In this document: positions 41,623 through 50,000 of the stretch, piece by piece | Numbering within the stretch: position 1 is the stretch's first letter | Layout of the letters: each line of letters starts with the position of its first letter | Source: Gammaproteobacteria bacterium | Lineage (GTDB): Bacteria; Pseudomonadota; Gammaproteobacteria; Coxiellales; Coxiellaceae | Reading direction: 5' to 3' | Assembly: GCA_030425685.1 (NCBI GenBank) | Contig: JAUIAD010000022.1 | Coordinates: 1-63,102 of the forward strand | DNA length: 63,102 bases | Made by a program: the position numbers and the translations under genes | The notes under the pieces: generated by a model | Seen by the model: the letters and a program-made list of their open reading frames with translations, nothing else | Databases searched by the model: none | What the model was told of the DNA's origin: nothing

Positions 41623-42498
41623 CTATTGGCGTGTTATGAAAAACTCGATGAATTTTTTCACCTTTGTTTGAGTATATTGACGTTTTGGGTAATGATAAAA
41701 AACACTGGCATTGTCGGCCTGATAGCTTGATAAGCATTCTACAAGTGTCTTTTCTTTTAAAAAATTATCTACCATGTACAGAGGAAGTTGTATCAAACCA
41801 ATATGTTGTTTAGCACAAGCAATCATCGATGCCACCGTATTAACACATAAATACGGACTTATATGACAAGAATAGCCGGGTTTTAGCTTAATAAGCAAAT
41901 CCGTTACACGACTTGTGTGAGAAATATACTTATGTTCTTCCAGCTCTTTAAGTGTTCTTGGGATACCAAATTCTTTATAATATACGGGTGTTGCACACAA
42001 TATATAACGTGTAGTTGCCATCCTTTTTTGTATTACTTCATCAGGGTTGGGTACTGGTAGTGAAAAACCAACTGCCAGATCAACTTGTTCTTCAATAAAA
42101 TTGGGCACTCTCTCGGTAGTGTCGATTCGCAGATTAAGTTTTGGGTATCGCTCTATAAAATTTTTCAATCGTGGGAAGATCAATTTTTTTGCAAAGTATT
42201 CAAATACCACCACATGTAAATCCCCCTCAGGTTCTGCATGTAGTTGCTGACAAATTGATCGCGCATCCTCAAGCTCACGGCGCAACCGCAAGCACTGTTC
42301 ATACAACACCTCCCCTTCTGGGGTTAATAATAGTCGTTGTTTGTGTCTCGTAAACAGGTTAATTGAAAAGTCCTGTTCCAATCGTTTAATTTGCTTGCTA
42401 ATAGAGGCTTTAGTGCACCCCAATAACTCTGCTGCTTGGGTTAAGCTACCCTGTTGAACTACATGAGTAAACAGTTCAAAACGATCAATGTCGGCCAC
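41623..42498 (-). CDS. LysR-type transcriptional regulator (second)
   Basis: A 291-residue LTTR. The winged helix covers about residues 1-60 (FELFTHVVQQGSLTQAAELL, recognition helix ISKQIKRLEQ). The effector domain is similar to that of the LysR at 12527-13405: RYILCATPVYYKEFGIPRTL here, RYVLCASPEYLKSCGTPKTI there. It is divergent from a DHA2-type exporter gene. The pair therefore repeats the LysR-exporter layout of cargo 1. Confidence 0.9.
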   Translation of the reverse strand: MADIDRFELFTHVVQQGSLTQAAELLGCTKASISKQIKRLEQDFSINLFTRHKQRLLLTPEGEVLYEQCLRLRRELEDARSICQQLHAEPEGDLHVVVFEYFAKKLIFPRLKNFIERYPKLNLRIDTTERVPNFIEEQVDLAVGFSLPVPNPDEVIQKRMATTRYILCATPVYYKEFGIPRTLKELEEHKYISHTSRVTDLLIKLKPGYSCHISPYLCVNTVASMIACAKQHIGLIQLPLYMVDNFLKEKTLVECLSSYQADNASVFYHYPKRQYTQTKVKKFIEFFITRQ

Positions 42499-42524
42499 TC
42501 AAAAAGCTCCACATGTAAACTAAA

Positions 42525-42572
42525 TGGAAACAATAGTTGCTATTATAGCACTTTATGTCCATTATGGAAACA
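42525..42572. promoter_or_regulatory. possible LysR operator region
   Basis: The divergent gap 42499-42623 has two TGGAAACA boxes at 42525 and 42565, 40 bases apart, around the T-rich centre. Their use by the LysR is inference. Confidence 0.35.
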
Positions 42573-42623
42573 GATATACTTCCTATTTAGCCGGAAACGT
42601 GAGCAACCGAAAAGAGAATAATA

Positions 42624-43985
42624 TTGAGCAGAAAGAGACAGAACATAGCCCTTTTCACTTTATGTCTAGGGTTTTTTATGGTTATTCTTGATGCAACTAT
42701 AGTTAATGTCGCGTTACCCTCCATTGCCCATGGGTTAAATAGCAATACTTCTGACCTACAATGGATTTTTGTTGGCTATACACTAAGCTTCGCTAGCCTA
42801 TTGTTACTCGCGGGTAATCTTACGGACCGTATGGGTGCAAAGCAAACCTTGATAATTGGTCTGATTGGATTTTTGATCACTTCACTTGCTTGTGGTCTTG
42901 CACCGAATATTCTTACCCTCACGCTCTTTCGCATACTCCAGGGTGCAAGCGCCACAGCACTAATTCCCGCCTCATTGAGCATCATCAACTCTACCTTTTC
43001 AGAACCAAAAGAACGCGCTAAAGCTATTGGTATTTGGGGAAGCATCGGCGGTATTGCTGCAGCAAGTGGGCCTATTATTGGTTCACTGCTTACGGCAGCA
43101 TTTAGTTGGCGTGCTGTGTTCTTGGTTAATGTGCCAATTGCATTTTTTGCCGTCATTCTACTTCATTATGTCATAAATACTGATAAATCCACATCAGAAA
43201 AAACCTCTTTAGATTGGCTAGGGCAGTTATTAGCAATTGTATTTGTTTTTTCACTAGCACTAATACTAATCGAGTTTGGAAGATATGGTTGGAATTCGTC
43301 ATTTATCGCTATCTCTTTAATCGTAACAGTCATGAGCCTTACACTTTTTATTATTGTTGAAAAACGTGCAAAACACCCCATCATTCCCTTAGCATTTTTC
43401 AAATCAAAGCCTTTTTCAATTTCTATACTAACAGGTCTTATCATTAATTGTGGGCTGTATGGGGAACTCTTCTTGTTGCCATTATATTTTAGTAAAATAA
43501 GACATTACACTGTTACTCAAATAGGCTTTGCCGTTCTTCCGCTTCTTATCCTTGTCGCTATAGCATCTTATTTTTCAGGAAAAATTATTGGACGCTCTGG
43601 CCCACGTAAACCTATTTTAATCGGGCTCATTTTAGGAGTGCTAGGCTTTTTAAGCCTATGTGTTGTTACCAAAGGAGTTCTGCCTTATTATTGGCTAATA
43701 ACACCTCTAGCTGCCATTGGCTTTGGTGTTGCTTTTACAATGCCGGCTGCTACTTATGTTGCTATTCATAGTGTCCCAGAAAGGCGCGCTGGAATAGCTT
43801 CTAGCACATTCACTACAGGGCGCCAAATGGGAAGTTTAATCGGGGTAGCTGTTTTTGGTTCTATTGTTGCAAGCAAAACATCTTTCCTGCAAGGATTTCA
43901 AATTACCTTACTCGCAGCAGCTATTCTTTTTATTGTTGGATTTATTCTTAATTTTTTTCTAAAGAACCTTTATATACGAACTTAA
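42624..43985 (+). CDS. MFS exporter, DHA2 (EmrB/QacA) type
   Basis: A 453-residue exporter with fourteen predicted helices. The start has LFTLCLGFFMVILDATIVNV, then LPSIAHGL, the classic DHA2 beginning with the conserved LDATIVNVALP. Motif A (NLTDRMGAKQTLIIG) and motif C-like GIAAASGPIIGSLL are present. The start is TTG 42624 with AAAAGAGA upstream. It is probably a proton-drug antiporter of the inner membrane. It ends in a four-base overlap with the convergent methyltransferase gene. Confidence 0.9.
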   Translation: MSRKRQNIALFTLCLGFFMVILDATIVNVALPSIAHGLNSNTSDLQWIFVGYTLSFASLLLLAGNLTDRMGAKQTLIIGLIGFLITSLACGLAPNILTLTLFRILQGASATALIPASLSIINSTFSEPKERAKAIGIWGSIGGIAAASGPIIGSLLTAAFSWRAVFLVNVPIAFFAVILLHYVINTDKSTSEKTSLDWLGQLLAIVFVFSLALILIEFGRYGWNSSFIAISLIVTVMSLTLFIIVEKRAKHPIIPLAFFKSKPFSISILTGLIINCGLYGELFLLPLYFSKIRHYTVTQIGFAVLPLLILVAIASYFSGKIIGRSGPRKPILIGLILGVLGFLSLCVVTKGVLPYYWLITPLAAIGFGVAFTMPAATYVAIHSVPERRAGIASSTFTTGRQMGSLIGVAVFGSIVASKTSFLQGFQITLLAAAILFIVGFILNFFLKNLYIRT

Positions 43986-44758
43986 TTTTTTATTGCCACC
44001 GTTACAATACGCTCAGTTTTATACTCTGACAGTCTTGAGCCATCAACCTTGCACTGTCGAGCGACTTTAAATCCATTTTTGTGTAACATCTCTTTAAGTT
44101 GATTAGCACTGTATACCTGAAGGGTTTGCATGGCTTTTGATGTTTTTGGTGCTTCATTACCAACCTGACTGATATAAATATCATAAGAGGCAAGGACACC
44201 ATCGGTACTGATTGTGCTGTATTGAATTTCTCGTGCTAAAGTGTTGCCAGAATTCTTCTGTAAATCCATGGTAAGCTTGGTGATATTGTCGTCTTTAAGC
44301 AAATAGTTTAGGTTAAAAATATCAAAAATATACAAACCACGGTTATTCAAATTGGCATATATGTTTTGTATTGCTTTTTCAAAGTCTTGCTTGGTTAAGT
44401 GCCCGATGGCATTAAAAATAGTAATAGCTGCATCAAACTGTCCTGCTTTCAGGGTGCGCATATCACCTTTAATGAACTCAATATCACGCTTTTGTTTTTG
44501 CGCTTTTTCTTTCGCTAACGCCAACATTTTAGCATTAATATCTGAACCTACTACATGATAGCCGCGTTTGGACAACCAAAAAACCTGGGAGCCAGTGCCA
44601 CAGGTCAAATCAAGCACGGTTTTTACACGATGTTGCTTTAATATTTTCTCTATCAGTTGATTAATCTCTGCGGAATTTTTCTCATTAAAAGCATCATATG
44701 TTGATGCTTCCTTGGTATAGTGAGACGGTTTAGCACTGGTATGTGAAACGGGTTTCAT
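43982..44758 (-). CDS. class I SAM-dependent methyltransferase (second)
   Basis: A 258-residue methyltransferase. Motif I is VLDLTCGTGSQVFWL, followed by GSDINAKML and FDAAITIFNAIGHL. The type is small-molecule or tetracenomycin-like (Methyltransf_25). It converges with the MFS gene. With the LysR/MFS pair this gives a regulator, exporter and methyltransferase set similar to cargo 1. Substrate unknown. Confidence 0.85.
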   Translation of the reverse strand: MKPVSHTSAKPSHYTKEASTYDAFNEKNSAEINQLIEKILKQHRVKTVLDLTCGTGSQVFWLSKRGYHVVGSDINAKMLALAKEKAQKQKRDIEFIKGDMRTLKAGQFDAAITIFNAIGHLTKQDFEKAIQNIYANLNNRGLYIFDIFNLNYLLKDDNITKLTMDLQKNSGNTLAREIQYSTISTDGVLASYDIYISQVGNEAPKTSKAMQTLQVYSANQLKEMLHKNGFKVARQCKVDGSRLSEYKTERIVTVAIKN

Positions 44759-44773
44759 TAATCTACTCTCTTG

Positions 44774-45292
44774 TTAATTAACTGCACTGTTAGAAAACAG
44801 CTCTTTTGCTATGTCTATGGGGTAGGTGTATCCTTGCATATTAACAGGCGTATGATTAATAGAATGCATAACCTCATCCCAGTTTATGTCGTGAAAATTC
44901 AAATCGTGATGAAACACGGTCGCTTGAACACAATTTTTAAAATCATTCATATGCCCAAGTACCTTTCTATTATCAGTTTTGCAAAAAATTGGTGGCTCCG
45001 AAAATATTTTTTCCACTTGGCCTTCACCCACGTCTAAATCATTTTCCCTCAAAAACATGTCTAGCAAAACACCAACACAATCAGGTACCGATTTGGCTCC
45101 TCCCACCTCCTCATAAGGCAATAGAAAAGTAAGTAACGATTTAGCGTGAGTAGCCATAGCAACTTTCTTACGCTGAACCCGAATCACATCAATAAACCAG
45201 TCATCAAGTATACGAGTGACAGGATTTGGTTGGGCTAATTTAGTCGCCCTAATGTCGGTTGCGATTTTTTTAGTCAATCGAAATTGCGCCAT
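44774..45292 (-). CDS. DUF6933-like hypothetical protein
   Basis: A 172-residue protein starting AQFRLTKKIATDIRATKL, then LDDWFIDVIRVQRKKVAMATH and TLLTFLLPYEE-like segments. The order of conserved W, RKK and TH residues resembles the DUF6933 family of small plasmid and chromosomal proteins with unknown function. ATG 45292 is preceded by GGAAAGAAGC at a long spacing; an in-frame TTG lies at 45310. It follows the methyltransferase gene region on the same strand and precedes the GNAT/antitoxin pair. Confidence 0.5.
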   Translation of the reverse strand: MAQFRLTKKIATDIRATKLAQPNPVTRILDDWFIDVIRVQRKKVAMATHAKSLLTFLLPYEEVGGAKSVPDCVGVLLDMFLRENDLDVGEGQVEKIFSEPPIFCKTDNRKVLGHMNDFKNCVQATVFHHDLNFHDINWDEVMHSINHTPVNMQGYTYPIDIAKELFSNSAVN

Positions 45293-45383
45293 CACACTGC
45301 TTCTTTCCAATACACACCTATGAATTGCTCGAGCTTAATTCTACTCCAATTAAAACTAAACGACCAAGATCAGGACAGATTAT

Positions 45384-45884
45384 TTAAAGTTCTGCGATAA
45401 TGCTCATCGGCAAGAAGAGTCGATGACTAGAAACAGACAAGTCTAAAAACCCATATTTCTTGTAAAATTTTTCAGCACTGCTGTTGATTGCATCAACCAC
45501 AACGGCAAATGAAGCCACCTCAGCGCTGGTACGATACGCGCGCTTCATAGCGTCAATTAAAATTAATTCCCCTAAGCCACGCTTCTTATACGCCTCATCC
45601 ACTGCCAATCGCCCAATCAATGTGGCAGGTAAGCAAGGGTAAGATGGTAATTTTTTCCTAACGGTTTCTGGCAAAGCCATCAATTCAATGGCAGTAGCTG
45701 ACAAAGTGTAGTAACCAGCTACCTTGTTTTCATTTTTATCATGAAGTATATAAGTAACCGCTATTCGTTTTCGGCTATCCTGCCCTGCTTGTTTGTGGAA
45801 ATAATTGTCTAAAGAGTCGATACCACAAGAGAACGATTTTCGATCATGTGTCTTATCGAGAGGGGAAACTAAAAACCCTTTCAC
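45384..45884 (-). CDS. GNAT toxin of TacT/AtaT type
   Basis: A 166-residue acetyltransferase toxin. Family features: short N-terminus with FSCGIDSLDNYFHKQAGQDS, the acetyl-CoA loop LAVDEAYKKRGLGELIL (RGLG) and the Tyr in FYKKYGF. Relatives acetylate aminoacyl-tRNA and block translation. Start is GTG with AAGGATTT upstream. It lies 22 bases after the antitoxin gene, the normal order for the pair. It supports plasmid maintenance. Confidence 0.9.
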   Translation of the reverse strand: MKGFLVSPLDKTHDRKSFSCGIDSLDNYFHKQAGQDSRKRIAVTYILHDKNENKVAGYYTLSATAIELMALPETVRKKLPSYPCLPATLIGRLAVDEAYKKRGLGELILIDAMKRAYRTSAEVASFAVVVDAINSSAEKFYKKYGFLDLSVSSHRLFLPMSIIAEL

Positions 45885-45906
45885 TGCTAAAATCCTTGTC
45901 TTTTAA

Positions 45907-46209
45907 TTAATCGACCTGGTCAAAAAAATCACGGTGACGCTTTGCTGCTTTTTGCAAAGCCAAGTTAGGCGCAGGTGGGTTCATCAGTGCATTAACAAAA
46001 TTCTCAGATTCTTGAGCCGTCAGGGTAATTACCTCATGCTCACGAATGACTTTATTAGCTGCCTCTTGGGAGGCACTCAAAATAAAGTCCGTCAATGATC
46101 GACCAGCCAAATCAGCCGCATGTTGAATCAGCTCTTTTTGTTTTCGGCTCAAGCGTGCTTCTAAACGTTCTGCTTTTTCCGAAGTGTAATTTGGGCGCTG
46201 TGATTTCAT
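45907..46209 (-). CDS. DUF1778-type antitoxin (TacA-like)
   Basis: A 100-residue antitoxin. The RHH part (AERLEARLSRKQKELIQHAA, then LAGRSLTDFILSASQEAANK) binds DNA, and the C-terminal tail (FVNALMNPPAPNLALQKAAK) would wrap the toxin. GAGGTATTTGTT precedes ATG 46209. A palindromic operator lies 34-46 bases upstream at 46243-46255. Confidence 0.9.
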   Translation of the reverse strand: MKSQRPNYTSEKAERLEARLSRKQKELIQHAADLAGRSLTDFILSASQEAANKVIREHEVITLTAQESENFVNALMNPPAPNLALQKAAKRHRDFFDQVD

Positions 46210-46242
46210 AACAAATACCTCTTACTGTTATCTATAATTATA

Positions 46243-46255
46243 CGGCAAATTGCCG
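46243..46255. promoter_or_regulatory. candidate TA operator
   Basis: CGGCAA-A-TTGCCG, a perfect palindrome, upstream of the antitoxin gene. RHH antitoxins repress their own operon at such sites. Confidence 0.6.
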
Positions 46256-46475
46256 GATATTTCAATATCCATTTTAGGCCCTTCTTTACAAGAAGAACCC
46301 AAGAACCCCGCAACCACAATGGGTTTTAAATGAACGTTTTTAATTAATATTGCGCTTGATATAGACCCGTTCTTCTTTTCGAGTTACCACACAATACGCC
46401 GCCGTTAGCGGCAATGCTAACTTCATGAAAATATTGGGTTTTCTTAACTAAATTTCATTTTCAAAATTTCTGCTT
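46256..46475. other. spacer between TA and repeat array
   Basis: This gap of 220 bases has no ORF. AT-rich, with a small hairpin TTCTTTACAAGAA (46287-46299). Confidence 0.3.
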
Positions 46476-46652
46476 TGAATCGTATCCAATTCACCCCTTT
46501 TTTTATGAATCACATCCGATTCATAATATATTCCATATATTCAACAGGTTAATATGTGAATCGTTTCCGATTCACTTTAATGGATCGTATCCGATTCATT
46601 TTCTTGGCTTTCAATCAAGGAAAAGTTACAATAATGATTCGTATCCGATTCA
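46476..46652 (+). repeat. five 18-bp palindromic repeats (operator or oriT)
   Basis: Consensus TGAATCGTATCCGATTCA, a palindrome TGAATC-N6-GATTCA. Copies start at 46476, 46506, 46557, 46581 and 46635, with zero to two changes in the arms. Copy 5 abuts the start region of the RHH gene at 46668. This gene would be the natural binding protein. The array is 389 bases past the 3' end of traI and could also be the oriT. Confidence 0.75.
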
Positions 46653-46667
46653 TTGAGGAGAGCGCTA

Positions 46668-46976
46668 GTGGAACAAAAAAACAGCAAAATTCAAATCTAT
46701 CTCGACGAGCAAACAGCCCAAAAGATCAAAGAAATGGCCAAAGATAGATCAATGAGCATTTCGAAATATGCGGCACGGGTGTTAGAAAATCATGCCAAAT
46801 CGGGCATGGATAATGAGTTATTCCAGATAAAAATACAAGCCATATTGGCTCAAATATTAGGCAGTGTCTACGACTACGAACTTGTGAATACCAATGCTGA
46901 GGAAGTGAAGACCTTGCTACAAAAAATTGAAGATCGCGCCAAGGAAAAAGCATCGGAAGAATTTGATCAAAAATAG
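46668..46976 (+). CDS. ribbon-helix-helix DNA-binding protein (relaxosome accessory or regulator)
   Basis: A 102-residue protein. Start GTG 46668 has GGAG seven bases upstream and fits better than a TTG at 46653. The N-terminal KIQIYLDEQTAQKIKEMAKD and SMSISKYAARVLENHAK form a CopG/Arc-type RHH. The C-terminal part is helical and charged, likely an oligomerisation tail. It is divergent from traI and follows five operator-like palindromes. TraY of F and MobC-type accessory proteins of other plasmids are RHH proteins that bind oriT; an analogous role is likely but not proven. Confidence 0.8.
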   Translation: MEQKNSKIQIYLDEQTAQKIKEMAKDRSMSISKYAARVLENHAKSGMDNELFQIKIQAILAQILGSVYDYELVNTNAEEVKTLLQKIEDRAKEKASEEFDQK

Positions 46977-47040
46977 GCTCGTTTTTTTCTCTAGTTAAAA
47001 GATAGACGAACCACATTTTCAACTCCAGGCTGCCTATATA

Positions 47041-50000
47041 TTAACCAAATAGCTCACGATCCACCTGGGTGGGCTTGGTAATATTTTGTTTAGCTGGTTG
47101 GGGTGTTTGGATATTATTTATACTAGGATCGGCTTTCGACAAGTTCTTTATTTGCTCTATTGACTGGTTAATATCTTTACGAATGAGATTGACATGACCC
47201 ACTTGCGCCAAATCATTGTAGTCTGTTTTTTGATCGTTTAAGAGCTTCGGTTGTATACAAACAACCCTCTTCCCTGCCTGCTCCATCTGCGCAATTGCTG
47301 CTTTTATTGAAGCGACTTGTTTCTGATTATTTTTATCGTTGTCTAATACAAGAACAATATTATCAGCTGATTTCACATCGGCGATATTGGGAAAATTGGA
47401 AACCCCTAATGATACCAGCACCTGAATGTGATCTTTTTGTGTTGTAGGGATAGCATCTTTTATAGACAAAGCGGTTTCAACACCTTCAGCAGCAAAAGTG
47501 ATCTTTGGTGTTTGTACGTCTGGCGTGAGATTCACAGCACTTCCTTTGGGTGATGACAGTGTTCTTTTTTCTACCTTTAGCTCTTTTATCCTAGCGCCCG
47601 TTTTGGGGTCTAAATAGGTCAGTTGAATGGTTTTGAGATTGCCATCCTTACCTCTTGCTATCGCCATCAATGCAGATGAAAACGGGCGGATTTGTTTATT
47701 GCCCGTTCCCGTGCTCACTCTTTTGATAAATCGCAGCTCATCAGAGGAGGTGTGCTTTATTGAACGGTTGGCCAAATATTTTTCTGCCAATGTCCCAGCA
47801 ATAGGAACGGACCGCCTAACCAAGGAATTCACATAAGCAGTTTTGTCGTTAGACTCGATACTTTTTTTAGCAACAGACGAAAGATTTTGTTTTGGCTTTT
47901 GCTGAATATTCATATCACCACCAAGCATCCGGTGACCTTGCTCTAGTGCCGTTTTAAAATCCACCCCAAGCTCCGACATCAAAAGCTTTATCATGCCGCC
48001 TTTATCGCCCGTTTCAAAGTTACAAAATGAACCTTGATGCTGGCCGGCCACGGTAATCGACAAGCTCCCTTTTTGACCATAGCGCCAATTAGCGGCATTG
48101 GATAAAGACGCGTTGGGTTTACCGAACAGATCTTCACAGACCGTTTGCACTTGTGCACGTAACCCATCCTCGACCAACTTGGCATCAAGTCGCTCCTGCT
48201 TCTGACTGATGCCATTAATGGGCGGCGTATTTGTAAGGGTCTTGTTGCCTGATTTCATTACATCAGGCGTTGGTAGTTGCGCTTCTTTAACTGCAAGCAA
48301 CCCCATGGTTTCTAGCGCACTTCTCTTGTCACCTTTTTCATGAATGATCTGAGCACGAACTGCTTCTAAATTATCGGTAAATATTTTAACCAAATCAGTG
48401 GGTCGGGTAGCAGCAACATAGAGCAAACGCATCGTATTAGAGAGGCTATTTTTGCTATCCAGTAGCATCAGAATTGACTTCGCCGTCGCTCCCTGCAAAC
48501 CGTGAACGGTTGAAGCGTACTGATAATCAATGTGCTGGTTATTTGGTTGATTAAGATCGATGGTGAGTTTTTCGCTTTTTTCTGAGATTGCCGTTATAGA
48601 CTGTTTATCTTTGTTGACTTGGGCAACGCGCAAACTTTCATGAGCCACTAACCCTCTTTCTTTGTCACTTTTTGTCCACTTTAAAATATCACCCGATTGT
48701 ACACTAATTACCTCTTGGTGAAATAATTCAAGCGTTGTTTGGTTCGGCATGAGATCCAAATTAAGCACCTTTTCCTGTTTCTCCGGATCTTTTAAGACCA
48801 GCGTGTTCTTATTGGGGTCTGTTTTAGTGACAGTAAGATACTGATTGTTGAGTCTAACAACATCACCTGCCTTGTAATTGGGGCAATGATGCAACTCAGC
48901 ATCCGTCAGTCGAGAATCGATCAACACCTGAGTCGTCACCGAATCACCCTGCAACTCACCTTTGTCTTGTCGTATTACTCGAATGGCTTCATTGATCGCT
49001 TGTCGATTTTTATTGGTTGCAGCAGCGATCAAGGTGTCAGTGCGTTCTTGTGACGACAATGCGCAATAGTGCTCGGCTATCTTTTGCACGGAGTCTAAAG
49101 CAGGTTCGTTTTTTCCTTTTCCATTATTACCAAGTGTGGATTCATCGATAACCCAACCATTCTGCTCCAACCGAGTGAATGCACGACCCACGGATTCGGG
49201 TGTGCTTTCTATCAACGCTTGCGCCACTTTTTTTAGCTCAGGATTTTTTTGACGTAAAATCTCTGTCATCTTGGCTGTTGCGATATCGGCGTCACGAGAG
49301 ATATAGACAATCTCTGAAGGCTTACCATCCTCAACCGATAACAGTTGTGCTGTATCACCAATATAGGCACAGTGACATGTTTTGCCTTTTTCAACGATCG
49401 ACTGCAACTTCAGAAAATCACGATTACCCACCATCGATGACTCATCAAGCAAAATAAGCTTATTTTCCAAGTGTTGATAATTATTTTGGCTAAGTTGCGC
49501 CTCATCCACCAAAAAACTTTTTAGTGTTTGCGCTTCAATGCCTTTAGATTGCAACTCTTTGACTGCTTTGTGGGTAGGAGCCAATGCAATAATCGACTCT
49601 TGATTGACAACCTTTGATTGATATAAGGCATTTTGGAGCGTTTGCAGCATGGTGCTTTTACCTGTTCCTGAATACCCCTGAATCATCACAAAACGATCTT
49701 GTGTTGTCGCCAATAGTGTGACGGCTTCTTTTTGTCCTTTAGTCAGTGTTGATGCATCAGGTTTCTGCTGAATTTCATTGTGTGAAATAAACGAAGTCAC
49801 CGTTTTTTTCCCTAATTGGATTTGAGCAATGATTTGTTTCTCAAGTTGAACAGTTTCCTGGGTTGCAATCAACACCTCACCCGTAGAACCATGCCGTGCC
49901 ATCAGCTCACCGGATTTAACACGCTCTTTGAGCTCTTGGCGTACTTCTTCAAAACTGACGTCAGCAATCCCATAGCTCAATGACTTTTTAACAACGGATT

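Noticed and set aside
46476-46652. Palindrome array considered as CRISPR
   Set aside because: Spacings are irregular and the repeats are perfect palindromes of 18 bp; no cas genes.
46726-47022. 98-codon minus-strand frame overlapping the RHH gene
   Set aside because: It is antisense to a well-supported RHH protein and has no features.
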